From Diplonema papillatum (Eukaryota > Euglenozoa > Diplonemea > Diplonemida > Diplonemidae): a DNA stretch of 64,000 nucleotides. The notes below the pieces were generated by a model, which had not been told where the DNA came from, searched no databases, and worked only from the letters and a program-made list of their open reading frames with translations. The stretch lies in NCBI GenBank assembly GCA_030068145.1, contig JAPJBO010000578.1:83059-147058 (forward strand), written 5' to 3'. Position 1 is the first letter of the stretch; every line of letters starts with the position of its first letter. Below are positions 43,809-55,439 of this stretch, one piece after another. The position numbers and the translations under genes were made by a program.

Positions 43809-46800
43809 CTACGAATACGAAGCATCGGTAGCTTGCAGACTCCTGGCCAGGGTCCGTCTCGGGGGCCCCCGAACCGCGGGCTTGGCCTGCAGCGGCCGCC
43901 GGAGCCTGCGGGGGACCTGCGCACCGGCGAGAGACACCGCCGGCCCTGTTTGAGGCGGGCGCGGCAGCAGCTTCGGCTTGGCCCGGCGCTCCAAAGGAGC
44001 GACCTCGCCGCCGCTCCCGGCGTCCGAAGGCCGGAAGAACCACGCATCGACGCTCTGTCCAACGTCCGCCGCCGCCGCCGCAGACGGAGACGTGCCACGG
44101 GCGCCTGCTTTGCCTCTGCCGTGGCCCCGCGAAGGTCCGAAAGGAGGCACGGGTTGACCTGGGCTCGGTACACGGCCCGAGCTCTTCGCCGGGTTCTGAC
44201 CTTTCGCGGCGTCGAGTCGTGGAAGCGCGGGAGGCCGCGGCGCCTGGTAAGCCGGAGCCGGTTCCTTTGCAAAGCGGGCGAGCAGCGTGCCCAGGGAGCA
44301 GTTCAGCGCCAGCGGCTGCAGCGCCGGCAGCGCGTTGGTGCCGCAGCTGGCGGGCGGCTTTCGGGGCCAGCTGGTTGGTTGCAGGTTCTCGGTGCCTGGT
44401 AATGCTTGGGTACGCGTTGCGTCGGTGATGCTCTCGTCGGAGCTGGCGGGCGGTTTTCGGGGGCAGCTGGTTGGTTGCAGGTTCTCTGTCGCTGGTAATG
44501 CTTGGGTACGCGTTGCGTCGGTGATGCTCTCGTCGCATCGGTCCCGCCTTCCGGATGTGTGCACCGCTTGCGGGCAGTTGGTTGTTTGTTGCACTTTTTC
44601 TGTGTCTGGTAACGCTTGGGTGCACATTGCGTCGGTGATGCTTCTGTCGCCGCTGTCCCGCCTTCGGGCTGTGTGCACCACTTGCGGGCAGCTGGTGGGT
44701 TGCACTTTCTCCCTGTCTGGTAACGCTTGGGTGCACATTGCATCGGTGATGATGTCGCAGCTGCTAGGCGGCTTTCGGGCGGCGTGCGCCGCTTGCGGGC
44801 AGCTGGTTGGTTGCACTTTCTCTGTGGCTGGTAGTGCTTGGGTACACACTGCGTCTGTAATGTTGCCGTCACCGCTGCCCCGCCTTCGGGCTGTGTGCAC
44901 CACTAGCGGGCAGCTGGTTGGTTGCGCTTTTTTCTCTGTGGCTGGGAATGCTTGGGCGCACATTGCATCGGTGATGCTGTCGCAGCTGTGTCGCTCTTGG
45001 ACCCTGGGTACCACTGGCGGAGAATTGGGCACTTGCACGTTTTCTGTGTCCTGCAACGCTTGGGTGCACAATGCGTCGGTGCCGCAATCTCGTGACGCAC
45101 TGTATTCCTTCGAAGAGACGGATGGAACGTGTGTCACGTCACTCTGCGCAAGAAGATGAATATGCGTCGCGTGGGCATGCGTGGGGTGGGAATCTGGTGG
45201 CGCAAGCTCTTCCTTCGAAGAGACGGATCGACCATGGGTGAGTTCGCTCTGCGCAGGAAGATGCGTCTCGCGGGCATGCGTGGGGTGGAAATCTGGTGAC
45301 CCATTTTCTTCCTGCGAAGCGACGGATGGACCAAGGGCCGGTTCACTCTGCGCGGGAAGCCGCATTGCGTGGACATGCGTGGGGTTGGGATCTGGCGACG
45401 TGCCGCGGGTTTGCGGGGAAACGGAAGGAACGCGGGCCAAGTCTGCCTGGCCGCAGCCCAGTGTGCCTATCACCGCCTCGCCCCGTGTCTGCGCAGGAAG
45501 ATGCACCGCATGCAGCTGGTTCTGCCTCTGCGGGGAAACGGAAGGAACGCGGGCCAAGTCTGCCTGGCCGCAGCCCAGTGTGTCTATCACCGCCTCGCCC
45601 CGTGTCTGCGCAGGAAGATGCACCGCATGCAGCTGGTTCTGCCTCTGCGGGGAAACGGAAGGAACGCGGGCCAAGTCTGCCTGGCCGCAGCCCAGTGTGT
45701 CTATCACCGCCTCGCCCCGTGTCTGCGCAGGAAGATGCACCGCATGCAGCTGGTTCTGCCTCTGCGGGGAAACGGAAGGAACGCGGGCCAAGTCTGCCTG
45801 GCCGCAGCCCAGTGTGTCTATCACAGCCTCGCCCCGTGTCTGCGCAGGGGGCGGGCAATCCGCGGGGGGATTTTGGCAGAGAGCCGGCGGCGGGGTCTCG
45901 CCGTGCGCCAACCGGTGCGCAAACCGCGGCAAGCCGTGTTGCACGGCGGCCGGAGACTGGGGAGGGGAGCGCTCGGATCCGGAATGCGGCCTCGACGGGC
46001 CGTTCTCCCGCTGCAGCCGCTGCAGCCGGAGCAGGTGCAGCTGGTACGAGGACAGAGGGGGTTCTTCGACCGCTTGCGGCGGGGGCGTTCCGGCTCGCCC
46101 ACCGGCGTCGTCGGGTATTTCTCCGCCCAAAAGGTCGGGGGCACAGGGCGGGGAAGGGAGGGTGGGTAGTTCGGTTCTCGAGTAGCCCACACACCCCTCG
46201 TCCTGGTTCACTGGCTGTGTTGTCCCGCTCTGGGTTTGATGTCCGATTCCCACAGTGAAACTGGGAGAGTCCGGAGCAAGGGCCTGCCCCGCAACCACGG
46301 CCGGTCGAGGGTCCGATCCAGCCTCCACAGCAGCTGCTCCTGTCTGGACAGGCCAGCACGGTGAGTCCGGAGCAAGGGCCTGCCCCGCAACCACGGCCGG
46401 TCGAGGGTCCGATCCAGCCTCCACAGCAGCTGCTCCTGTCTGGACAGGCCAGCACGGTGAGTCCGGAGCAAGGGCCTGCCCCGCAACCACGGCCGGTCGA
46501 GGGTCCGATCCAGTCTCCACAGCAGCAGAGGCTGCTCCTGTCTGGACAGGCCAGCGGAACTCCTGCGGCCCGCCAGCATCGTCGCACGGTGAGTCCGGAG
46601 CAAGGGCCTGCCCCGCCACCACGGCCGGTCGAGGGTCCGATCCAGCCGCCACAGCAGCAGCGGCTCCCGTCCCGACAAGCCACCGGAACTCCTGCGGCCC
46701 GCCAGCGTTGCGCGGGGAGTCCGGAAGGGCCTCCCCCACAACCACGGCCGGTCGAGGGTCCACTCCAGCCTCCACGGCAGCAGCGGCTGCTCTTGTCAAA

Positions 46801-49657
46801 ACGGGCCAGCGGAACTCCTGCGGCTCGCCGGCATGGTCACACCCAGCTGCGCCAGCTTGCAATCCGGGCGTGAATGCGCCCATTGAAAAAGACGACGACG
46901 TGCTGGCTTGCAGCTTGCCATCATGCTCGAACGTTGTGTCCGTTGGTAGACGCGAGGATGCGCCTTGCAGTTCGTCGGCATCTTCAAACGCAGCGGCGGT
47001 TGTGTGCGTTGGAAAAAGCGGCAACGTGTTAGCTTGCGGCTTGCCGTCATGCTCGAACACTGTGTCCGTTGGTAGACGCGAGGATGCGCCTTGCGGTTCG
47101 TCAGCATCTTCAAACGCAGTGGCGGTTGTGTGCGTTGGGAAAAGCGGCAACGTGTCCTGCGTCGTGCCGTCACGTTCGAACAGTGCGCCCATCGGCAAGA
47201 GCAGCGATGTATCTTGCGGTTCGTCGACACGTTCTGAGTCCGTTGGTAAATCATGTCCGAACATTGTGTCAGTTGGTAGCGGCGATGATGTGTCTTGCGA
47301 TTCGTCGACACGCTCGGCAGCGGTTGAGTCCGTTGGCAAATGATGTCCGAACATTGTGTCCGTTGGTAGACGCGCTGATGCATCTTGCGGTTCGTCGGTG
47401 TGTTCCAACGCAGCAGCGGCTATGTGCGTTGGAAAAAGCGACGATGTGGCGTGCGGCTCGGTAACATGCTGGAACATCGTGTCCGTTGGTAGAAGCGATG
47501 ATGGGCCCAGGGTTTCGTCAGCGTGTGGGAACGCAGCGGTTGCGTGCGTTGGTAAAAGCGACAATGCGTTTTGCGCCTTGCCATCATGTTCGAACATGAG
47601 GCCCGTTTGCGAAGGCGGCGGGGTATCTTGAAGTTCGTTTACGCGTTCAAACGCAGCGGCAGTTGCGTGCGTTGGTAAAAGCGGCAATGCGTCTTGCGCC
47701 GTGCCATCATGTTCGAACATGAGGCCTGTCTGCGAAGGCGGCGGGGTATCTTGAAGTTCGTTTACGCGTCCAAACGCAGCGGCAGTTGCGTGCGTTGGAA
47801 AAAGCGTCAATGCGTCTTGCGCCGTGCCATCATGTTCGAACATGAGGCCTGTCTGCGAAGGCGGCGGGGTATCTTGAAGTTCGTTTACTTGTTCAAACGC
47901 AGCGGCAGTTGCGCCCGCGTCGCTCGATGCACCCACGGAATTCGCCGGTTCGTGCGTAGAAGCAACGACTACACCCATAGGGAAAGCTGGGGTGCCAAGC
48001 GCTGCACACACGTGCTCGCATGGCTCGGGCACGTGTTCGACCTTGCACGCAGGGGCGGACCCGCCTGTTTTTGTCGGCAAAGCTGAAGAGGGGTCTTGCG
48101 GCAGCTCGGGCGCGCTGGCACCCCACTGCAAGGGAGGAGACCGCTGAGACTCCCCCGGGTCCACAGCGCTGAGACACGATTGGGCTTCTAGCGAAGGGCG
48201 ACGAGAGTGCATCTTCCTTCCGTCTAGATGGTGTTGGTCACCCGATCGCGTGTTGTTGATACCGGCTGCATCTCGCGATACTTGGGCATGCAGGACAGGA
48301 GAGCCATCCATGATGCTTGCCTCTGGCAGCACTGCACTGAGACACGGCTGGTCTTCTATTGAAGGATGACGAGGGTACACCATCCTTCCCTCTGGGTGCA
48401 ATGGCTGCGACACTTGCGCTCGGAGAACGGGTGAACTATACATGATGCCTACTTCTGGCATCACAGCACTGAGACACGGCTGGTCTTCTAGCGAAGAGTG
48501 ACAAGGATGCACCTCCCTTCCGCCTGCATCCAGTTGCTCGCTCGGCTGCGACACTTGCGCTCGGAGAACGGGTGAACTATGCATGATGCCTACCTCTGGC
48601 ATCACAGCACTGAGACACGGCTGGTCTTCCAGCGAAGGGTGACAAGGATGCACCTTCCTTCCGCCTGGGTGCAGGTGCTCGCTCGGCCGCGACACTTGCG
48701 CTGAGAGGGTGCTTGGTGCTGGCATCGCAGCACTGAGACACGGCTGGTCTTTTATTGAAGGGTGGCAAGGGTGCACCTTCCTTCCGCCCGCGTGCACTTG
48801 CTCGTTCTGCCGCGACACTTGCGCTCGGAGGACGGGGGAGCCCCGCATGATACTTTCCTCCGGCAGCACCGCGCTCAGGCACGCCCGGTCGTCTACCGGG
48901 TAGAGCGGCGCCGTTCCGGCGGCTGCTCGGAGGCTGCGTTTGAGCCTCCGCTGCAGCGCACGCACGCCGTTCCCCCGCTGGCTCGACGGAGACCACGCCC
49001 TGGGCACGGGGGGTTGACACGTGGGGGTGCGGCTGGGGAGGGTGAGGGTCGACGTGCATGGGGACCGCAGGCTGGCTGAGAACCGCAGGGATGCCTCGTT
49101 TGTCGGGTGTCTGTAGGCGAGGTGCGAGATAGGGTTGAGGGGGGGTTGCGTCCCTGGCGCGTCAGGTCGGACCGTGTAGCACGACGACGTGTGGAAGGAC
49201 GGGTTTGAGAGGAAAGGCGTCGATAGCTTTATCTCGACCGGAGGGGACGGCCCCTGTTTATCGTACAGATATACAGTCGGCAGCTCTGGGGGCAGGTTGG
49301 CCCTTGCGGCGCCGGCGTGCCGGAGCAACCGGATGATGAGGGGGGAGTGCGGGCGGCTGGTGGCCTCCGTCTCACCACCTGCGTGCGCGGGGCCGCTTGC
49401 CGCGGCGGCGCCGGCCCGCCGCTCGTGGAAGCGGAGGGAGCGGCAGAAGGCGTGCCGCCAGGGGTTGACGGACGGGCACACCGCGCTTTCCTCGTCGGAG
49501 TCGAGGTACTCCACGACGGACGAAGGGCCCTGCGCCGGCGCCCGGGCGCGGGCCTCGACGCACCCTGTCAGCGACCGGAGCTTCGCCAGCCACGGCGTGC
49601 CTTTCGCCGCTTCGCCTGTTCCACCCGCCGGCTGCTTGCTTGAACACCCCGACTGCG
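43809..49657 (-). CDS. Giant modular repeat protein, exon B (about 1,949 codons)
   Basis: I do not recognise this family. The exon opens after GGGTTTGCAG and reads AAQSGCSSKQPAGGTGEAAK, then TPWLAKLRSLTGCVEARAR and VVEYLDSDEESAVCPSVNPW, a globular-looking start. Six successive tandem-repeat blocks follow: 1, about 40 residues (PSLEDQPCLSAVMPEVGIMH); 2, about 40 (AFERVNELQDTPPPSQTGLM); 3, 32-41 (GPQEFRWPVQTGAAAAVEAG); 4, 39 exactly (LPAQTRGEAVIDTLGCGQAD); 5, about 33 (LPAQSELTHGRSVSSKEE); 6, about 38 (ITDAMCTQALPDTEKVQPTS). A basic, Pro-rich tail (RRAKPKLLPRPPQTG) ends in ATDASYS. It has no transmembrane segment or enzyme motif. It is predicted largely disordered, possibly structural or scaffold. 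The phase fits exon A (G + CG). Strand choice rests on the unbroken 5.8-kb frame; antisense frames are broken into pieces of at most 362 codons. Confidence 0.7.
44395..45090 (-). repeat. Coding tandem array, block 6 (about 115 bp)
   Basis: Seven to eight imperfect units carrying GCGTCGGTGATGCT (plus strand, SITDA) and CAGCTGGTTGG. Two units near 44340-44520 are nearly identical and recent. Confidence 0.85.
45413..45860 (-). repeat. Coding tandem array, block 4 (117 bp, near-perfect)
   Basis: Units start at 45413, 45530, 45647 and 45764, exactly 117 bases apart, with almost no differences. This is a very recent amplification inside a coding frame. Confidence 0.95.
46255..46850 (-). repeat. 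Coding tandem array, block 3 (96-132 bp units)
   Basis: Five to six units with GGAGCAAGGGCCTGCCCCGC and ACCACGGCCGGTCGAGGGTC. Unit length alternates by in-frame presence of a GNAGGPQEFRW-type segment. Confidence 0.9.
46880..47925 (-). repeat. Coding tandem array, block 2 (about 120 bp)
   Basis: About ten units with GCGTTGG.AAAAGC and TGTTCGAACAT words. The three closest to 47900 (GTTTGCGAAGGCGGCGGGGT) are almost identical, indicating late expansion at that end. Confidence 0.85.
48160..48905 (-). repeat. Coding tandem array, block 1 (about 120 bp)
   Basis: Six units containing GCACTGAGACACGGCTGGTC and GACACTTGCGCTCGGAG (plus strand). Confidence 0.85.
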
Positions 49658-49761
49658 CTGCAAACCCTGTCGGTTATTGGTTAAGCATGCGGGATTTTAG
49701 TTGACATCTTTTGTAGCTTGCTCTCGGCTTTTGTGCCCGAGAAACAACGCAAGTTTTTAGG

Positions 49762-49867
49762 GAGTTAAAGTTTGCTTGAAAATCCGGGGTTTTGGAGTTA
49801 AAGTTTCGCTCGTTCTTGGAGTTAAAATCCGGGGATTTAGGGTCTCCGTGTGACCCTAAAACCCCGG
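49762..49867 (+). repeat. 60-bp interspersed element, copy 7 (internally duplicated, with hairpin)
   Basis: The GAGTTAAAG head occurs three times before the TAGGGTCTCCGTGTGACC end. The end is followed by CCTAAAACCCCGG, which pairs with CCGGGGATTTAGG to form a hairpin. It lies in the intron, antisense to the gene, about 100 bases from the exon B acceptor. Confidence 0.8.
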
Positions 49868-49929
49868 AGTGTTTTTAGTGGAATTTCGCTCTGAAAGTTC
49901 GGCGGATCTCCTGAAGCAAAATTATTTGG

Positions 49930-50225
49930 CGGTGTGTTGTGGCCGGAGCAACCGGTGATGAGGGGGGAGTGGGGGGCGGCTGTCGGGCTCCGTCTCACCA
50001 CCGTGCGCGGGGAGGCTTGCGAAGAAAGCGGGGTGCGGGGCGTGGTCGTGCCCAGCCATGAGGCGCCGCTCCTCGAAGGCCAGCACTTGGACAGCGCCTG
50101 CTCGGTGGAGATAGCGCGGTGCGCGTTAGCACGCCTACTAGGTGCATCTGCCTCTCCGGGCACTTCGACACCAAACCGCGTCGTCAGCCACGGCGTGCCT
50201 TCGAGGACTCAGGTGGCCCCTTCGA
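49930..50225 (-). pseudogene. Chimeric fragment joining parts of exon A and exon B
   Basis: The right part (50050-50220) repeats exon A codons around FGVEVPERQMHLVGVLTR and FDERRLMAGHDHAPHPA with a frame-breaking deletion. At about 50015 it switches to a repeat of exon B (parent about 49318-49395, GETEATSRPHSPLIIRLLRH). The switch point is not at the predicted splice junction, so it is not a processed copy. Confidence 0.75.
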
Positions 50226-50523
50226 GTGCCTAAACACAAGCTGTTTGGTCTCGGAGCCGGGGAAAGGAAATTGGGTATTGGGACGGAACTTGGAAATTGA
50301 ACAAGAACGGAGCTAATACCCTGGAAATACGGTAATAACAGTAAGACAGTCTCCTCCTACTGCGGATACTGGCCCCCGTCTGCTGCTTCGCCTTCAGGTG
50401 TCACAACGTCGTGGCTTCAGACTAGGGGTGAAGCTACGAGACGGGGGTATAACCTGGTACAAGTGTTAGGTAGGCCTATCGTATACGACAAAGAAAACGT
50501 TACACTCTAAAAAAGGCGCACAC

Positions 50524-51146
50524 CAATCGAAGACGAGGCGAAGGAAGCGGGGTGCGGGGCGTGGTCGTGTCCAGCCATGAGGCGCCGCTCGTCGAAGGCC
50601 ACGAGGCTTTGCAGCTGCCGGCGCTCGTGGCGGGCCCTCGAGCTGCGCTCGGACAGCGCCTGCTCGGTGGAGAGCAGCGCGGTGCGCGTGAGCACGCCTA
50701 CTAGGTGCATCTGCCTCTCGGGCACTTCAACCCCAAACCGCGTCGCCAGCCTGCGAACGAGCCCTTCCGGCACGTCCGCCGCCGTGTGCACAGCAGCGTC
50801 GGCGCCATCCTTCAATACAGCCCTCACGACGACATCAAACATCGGGCCCAGAAGCCCGGTCATCGCGGCTTTCCAGCTGTGCAGCTGCTTCACCACGTCC
50901 CGTCTCAGGATGCTCCGGCTCCCGGCGGGGTGCTGGATGCCCTCCCGCACGACGGTACTGCCCATGGCGCTGACGGGCCGCTTCAGGATCGAGCCGGTCC
51001 CGGGATCGACGAACGGCTGCGGAACCCCGATGCCGGAGAGGCTGAGGACGTGCTCGAGGACGGTCAACTCGCAGACCCACTTCTCCGCAGGCCGCCGCTT
51101 CATCTCCGAAGCGAGACTTTTCGAAGGCGCATTTGGGATACCCGAA
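50524..51146 (-). CDS. Giant modular repeat protein, exon A
   Basis: About 205 codons with a globular, non-repetitive composition: MKRRPAEKWVCELTVLEHVL, SLSGIGVPQPFVDPGTGSIL, RRDVVKQLHSWKAAMTGLLG, VVVRAVLKDGADAAVHTAAD and LTRTALLSTEQALSERSSRA, then RHERRQLQSLVAFDERRLMA. It is helix-rich and of unknown function. The 3' end fits exon B by phase and donor. The 5' boundary is a choice between an acceptor at GAGCTTGCAG (51147) and the Met at about 51106. The frame continues open into the tandem copies upstream, so the true 5' structure is uncertain. Confidence 0.55.
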
Positions 51147-53430
51147 CTGCAAGCTCCCGGGTTGTTCTTTGCCCAAAAATGGAAAAGGTTCACGCTTCTG
51201 TATGGTGACGCGTATCTTCGGAGCACAAAGTTTTCATTTTGGATACTGCATGCGGTAAACTCCAAGGAAAAGTCAACCACCAAACAGGTTGCTTGGGGTA
51301 GGTTTTGCCTGAAATTGAAAAAAACGAGCAGCGGCATTTGTATCTCTGGAGCATACAAGGTTGCTATGTTTGGTGCAGCATAGCAACGGTGCAGGATGCC
51401 CTCCCGCACGACGGTACTGCCCATGGCGCTGACGGGCCGCTTCAGGATCGAGCCGGTCCCGGGATCGACGAACGGCTGCGGAACCCCGATGCCGGAGAGG
51501 CTGAGGACGTGCTCGAGGACGGTCAACTCGCAGACCCACTTCTCCGCAGGCCGCCGCTTCATCTCCGAAGCGAGACTTTTCGAAGGCGCATTTGGGATAC
51601 CCGAACTGCAAGCTCCCGGGTTGTTCTTTGCCCAAAAATGGAAAAGGTTCACGCTTCTGTATGGTGACGCGTATCTTCGGAGCACAAAGTTTTCATTTTG
51701 GATACTGCATGCGGTAAACTCCAAGGAAAAGTCAACCACCAAACAGGTTGCTTGGGGTAGGTTTTGCCTGAAATTGAAAAAAAAGAGCAGCGGCATTTGT
51801 ATCTCTGGAGCATACAAGGTTGCTATGTTTGGTGCAGCATAGCAACGGTGCAGGATGCCCTCTCGCACGACGGTACTGCCCATGGCGCTGACGGGCCGCT
51901 TCAGGATCGAGCCGGTCCCGGGATCGACGAACGGCTGTGGAACCCCGATGCCGGAGAGGCTGAGGACGTGCTCGACGGTCAACTCGCAGACCCACTTCTC
52001 CGCAGGCCGCCGCTTCATCTCCGAAGCGAGACTTTTCGAAGGCGCATTTGGGATACCCGAACTGCAAGCTCCCGGGTTGTTCTTTGCCCAAAAATGGAAA
52101 AGGTTCACGCTTCTGTGTGTTGGCGCGTATCTTCGGAGCACAAAGTTTTCATTTTGGATACTGCATGCGGTAAACTCCAAGGAAAAGTCAACCACCAAAC
52201 AGGTTGCTTGGGGTAGGTTTTGCCTGAAATTGAAAAAAAAGAGCAGCGGCATTTGTATCTCTGGAGCATACAAGGTTGCTATGTTTGGTGCAGCATAGCA
52301 ACGGTGCAGGATGCCCTCTCGCACGACGGTACTGCCCATGGCGCTGACGGGCCGCTTCAGGATCGAGCCGGTCCCGGGGTCGACGAACGGCTGCGGAACC
52401 CCGATGCCGGAGAGGCTGAGGACGTGCTCGACGGTCAACTCGCAGACCCACTTCTCCGCAGGCCGCCGCTTCATCTCCGAAGCGAGACTTTTCGAAGGCG
52501 CATTTGGGATACCCGAACTGCAAGCTCCCGGGTTGTTCTTTGCCCAAAAATGGAAAAAGTTCACGCTTCTGTATGTTGACGCGTATCTTCGGAGCACAAA
52601 GTTTTCATTTTCGATACTGCATGCGGTAAACTCCAAGGAAAAGTCAACCACCAAACAGGTTGCTTGGGGTAGGTTTTGCCTGAAATTGAAAAAAAAGAGC
52701 AGCGGCATTTGTATCTCTGGAGCATACAAGGTTGCTATGGTTGGTGCAGCATAGCAACGGTGCAGGATGCCCTCTCGCACGACGGTACTGCCCATGGCGC
52801 TGACGGGCCGCTTCAGGATCGAGCCGGTCCCGGGATCGACGAACGGCTGCGGAACCCCGATGCCGGAGAGGCTGAGGACGTGCTCGAGGACGGTCAACTC
52901 GCAGACCCACTTCTCCGCAGGCCGCCGCTTCATCTCCGAAGCGAGACTTTTCGAAGGCGCATTTGGGATACCCGAACTGCAAGCTCCCGGGTTGTTCTTT
53001 GCCCAAAAATGGAAAAGGTTCACGCTTCTGTATGGTGACGCGTATCTTCGGAGCACAAAGTTTTCATTTTGGATACTGCATGCGGTAAACTCCAAGGAAA
53101 AGTCAACCACCAAACAGGTTGCTTGGGGTAGGTTTTGCCTGAAATTGAAAAAAAAGAGCAGCGGCATTTGTATCTCTGGAGCATACAAGGTTGCTATGTT
53201 TGGTGCAGCATAGCAACGGTGCAGGATCTCCCGCACGACGGTACTGCCCATGGCGCTGACGCTTCAGGATCGAGCCGGTCCCGAGGTCGACGAACGGCGG
53301 TGGAACCCCGATGCCGGAGAGGCTGAGGACGTGCTCGAGGACGGTCAACTCGCAGACCCACTTCTCCGCAGGCCGCCGCTTCATCTCCGAAGCGAGACCT
53401 TCCGAAGGCGAATTTGGGGAAAAAAGTCAT
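51147..53430 (-). repeat. 457-bp tandem array of the exon A start plus intron, five copies
   Basis: GCAGGAT(GCCCTC) recurs at 51391, 51850, 52306, 52762 and 53221, periods 456-459. Each unit has the first about 60 codons of exon A plus a non-coding-like piece (CTTTTTTTTCAATTTCAGGC with an acceptor look). All lengths are multiples of three, so one frame of 914 codons runs through five units and exon A. Units at 51850 and 52306 share a 3-base deletion (ELTVEHVL instead of ELTVLEHVL). The outermost unit has lost bases and switches into the next array. Confidence 0.92.
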
Positions 53431-55335
53431 CCATCACAACAAACTTTCGGGTTGCTTTTGAGTCGGCTTTGCCTGAAATGGAAGAAATGCGCGCTTCTGT
53501 GTGCTGAAGTCTATCTTTGGACCACACACAGTATCTTGTGCTGCCCACGTGCGGCGAGGAGGAACGTCAACCGCCAAACTTCCGGGGATGCTTGTTTGGG
53601 TCGGTTTTGCCTGAAATGGAAGAAATGCGCGCTTCTGGGTGAAGTCGATCTTTGGACCACACAAAGTATCATGTGCAGCAAACGTGCGGCGAGGAGGAAA
53701 GTCAACCACGAACCTCCCGGGAATGCTGTTTTGGGTCGGTTTTGCCTGAAATGGAAGAAATGCGCACTTCTGTGTGTTGAAGTGTATCTTTAGTCCACAC
53801 GAAGTATCTTGTGCTGCTTTTTTGGGTCGGTTTTGCCTGAAATGGAAGAGATGCGCGCTTCTGTGTGCTGAAGTCTATCTTTGGACCACACGAAGTATCT
53901 TGTGCAGCAAACGTGCGGCGAGGGGGAAGTTCAACCACCAAACTCCCGGGGATGCTTTTTTGGGTCGGTTTTGCCTGAAATGGAAGAAATGCGCACTTCT
54001 GTGTGCTGAAGTGTGTCTCTAGACCACACAAAGAATCTTGTGCAGCAAAGCGGCGAGGGGAAAGTCAACCACCAAACTCCCGGGAATGCTGTGTTGGGTC
54101 GATTTTGCCTGCAATGGAAGAGATGCGCGCTTCTGTGTGCTGAAGTCTATCTTTGGACCACACGAAGTATCTTGTGCAGCAAACGTGCGGCGAGGAGGAA
54201 AGTCAACCACGAACCTCCCGGGGATGCTGTTTTGGGTCGGTTTTGCCTGAAATGGAAGCTTCTGTGTGCTGAAGTGTATCTTTAGCCCACACAAAGTATC
54301 TTGTGCAGCAAATTAGCGGCGAGGGGGAAAGTCAACCACCAAACTCCCGGGAATGCTGTGTTGGTTTTGCCTGCAATGGAAGAGATGTGCGCTTCTGTGT
54401 GCTGAAGTCTATCTTTGGACCACACGAAGTATCTTGTGCAGCAAACGTGCGGCGAGGGGGAAGTTCAACCACCAAACTCCCGGGGATGCTTTTTTGGGTC
54501 GGTTTTGCCTGAAATGGAAGAAATGCGCACTTCTGTGTGCTGAAGTGTGTCTCTAGACCACACAAAGAATCTTGTGCAGCAAAGCGGCGAGGGGAAAGTC
54601 AACCACCAAACTCCCGGGAATGCTGTGTTGGGTCGATTTTGCCTGCAATGGAAGAGATGCGCGCTTCTGTGTGCTGAAGTCTATCTTTGGACCACACGAA
54701 GTATCTTGTGCAGCAAACGTGCGGCGAGGAGGAAAGTCAACCACGAACCTCCCGGGGATGCTGTTTTGGGTCGGTTTTGCCTGAAATGGAAGCTTCTGTG
54801 TGCTGAAGTGTATCTTTAGCCCACACAAAGTATCTTGTGCAGCAAATTAGCGGCGAGGGGGAAAGTCAACCACCAAACTCCCGGGAATGCTGTGTTGGTT
54901 TTGCCTGCAATGGAAGAGATGTGCGCTTCTGTGTGCTGAAGTCTATCTTTGGACCACACGAAGTATCTTGTGCAGCAAACGTGCGGCGAGGGGGAAGTTC
55001 AACCACCAAACTCCCGGGGATGCTTTTTTGGGTCGGTTTTGCCTGAAATGGAAGAAATGCGCACTTCTGTGTGCTGAAGTGTGTCTTTAGACCACACAAA
55101 GTATCTTGTGCAGCAAAGCGGCGAGGGGAAAGTCAACCACCAAACTCCCGGGAATGCTGTGTTGGGTCGATTTTGCCTGCAATGGAAGAGATGCGCGCTT
55201 CTGTGTGCTGAAGTCTATCTTTGGACCACACAACGTATCTTGTGCAGCAAACGTGCGGCGAGGGGGAAAGTCAACCACCAAACTCCCGGGGATGCTTTTT
55301 TGGGTCGGTTTTGCCTGAATTTCTGAGCCTGAAAT
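53431..55335. repeat. About 135-bp tandem array with 534-bp higher-order period
   Basis: About 14 units with GAAGTCTATCTTTGGACCAC, GTGCAGCAAACGTGCGGCGA, GTCAACCACCAAACTCCCGG and GGTTTTGCCTGAAATGGAAG. Blocks at 54013, 54547 and 55081 repeat every 534 bases with near identity. The unit matches the non-coding half of the 457-bp unit (GTCAACCACCAAACAGG, GGTTTTGCCTGAAATTG), so both arrays share an origin. Confidence 0.92.
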
Positions 55336-55418
55336 GGAAGAAAAAGTGCACTCCTGTGTATCTCCGGAGCACACAACGATTCTATCTTGGAAACTGCATG
55401 CGGTAAACTGCAGGTCAA

Positions 55419-55439
55419 CCCCCCCCCCCCCCCCCCCCC
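55419..55439. repeat. Poly-C run at array end
   Basis: An uninterrupted run of about 20 C follows CTGCATGCGGTAAACTGCAG, the last recognisable piece of the array. Confidence 0.9.

Larger units (their letters stand above)
49658..50523 (-). other. Predicted intron between exons A and B, with a chimeric exon fragment
   Basis: The donor is ATTG|GTGTGC (50523 downward) and the acceptor GGGTTTGCAG (to 49658), phase-compatible. It contains a 60-bp element at 49762 and the fragment at 49930-50220. Confidence 0.6.

Noticed and set aside
44287-47343. Long plus-strand frames (about 290-360 codons) opposite the giant protein
   Set aside because: They arise because repeat units are multiples of three. 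They end at block borders, whereas the minus frame runs unbroken through all blocks and unique ends.
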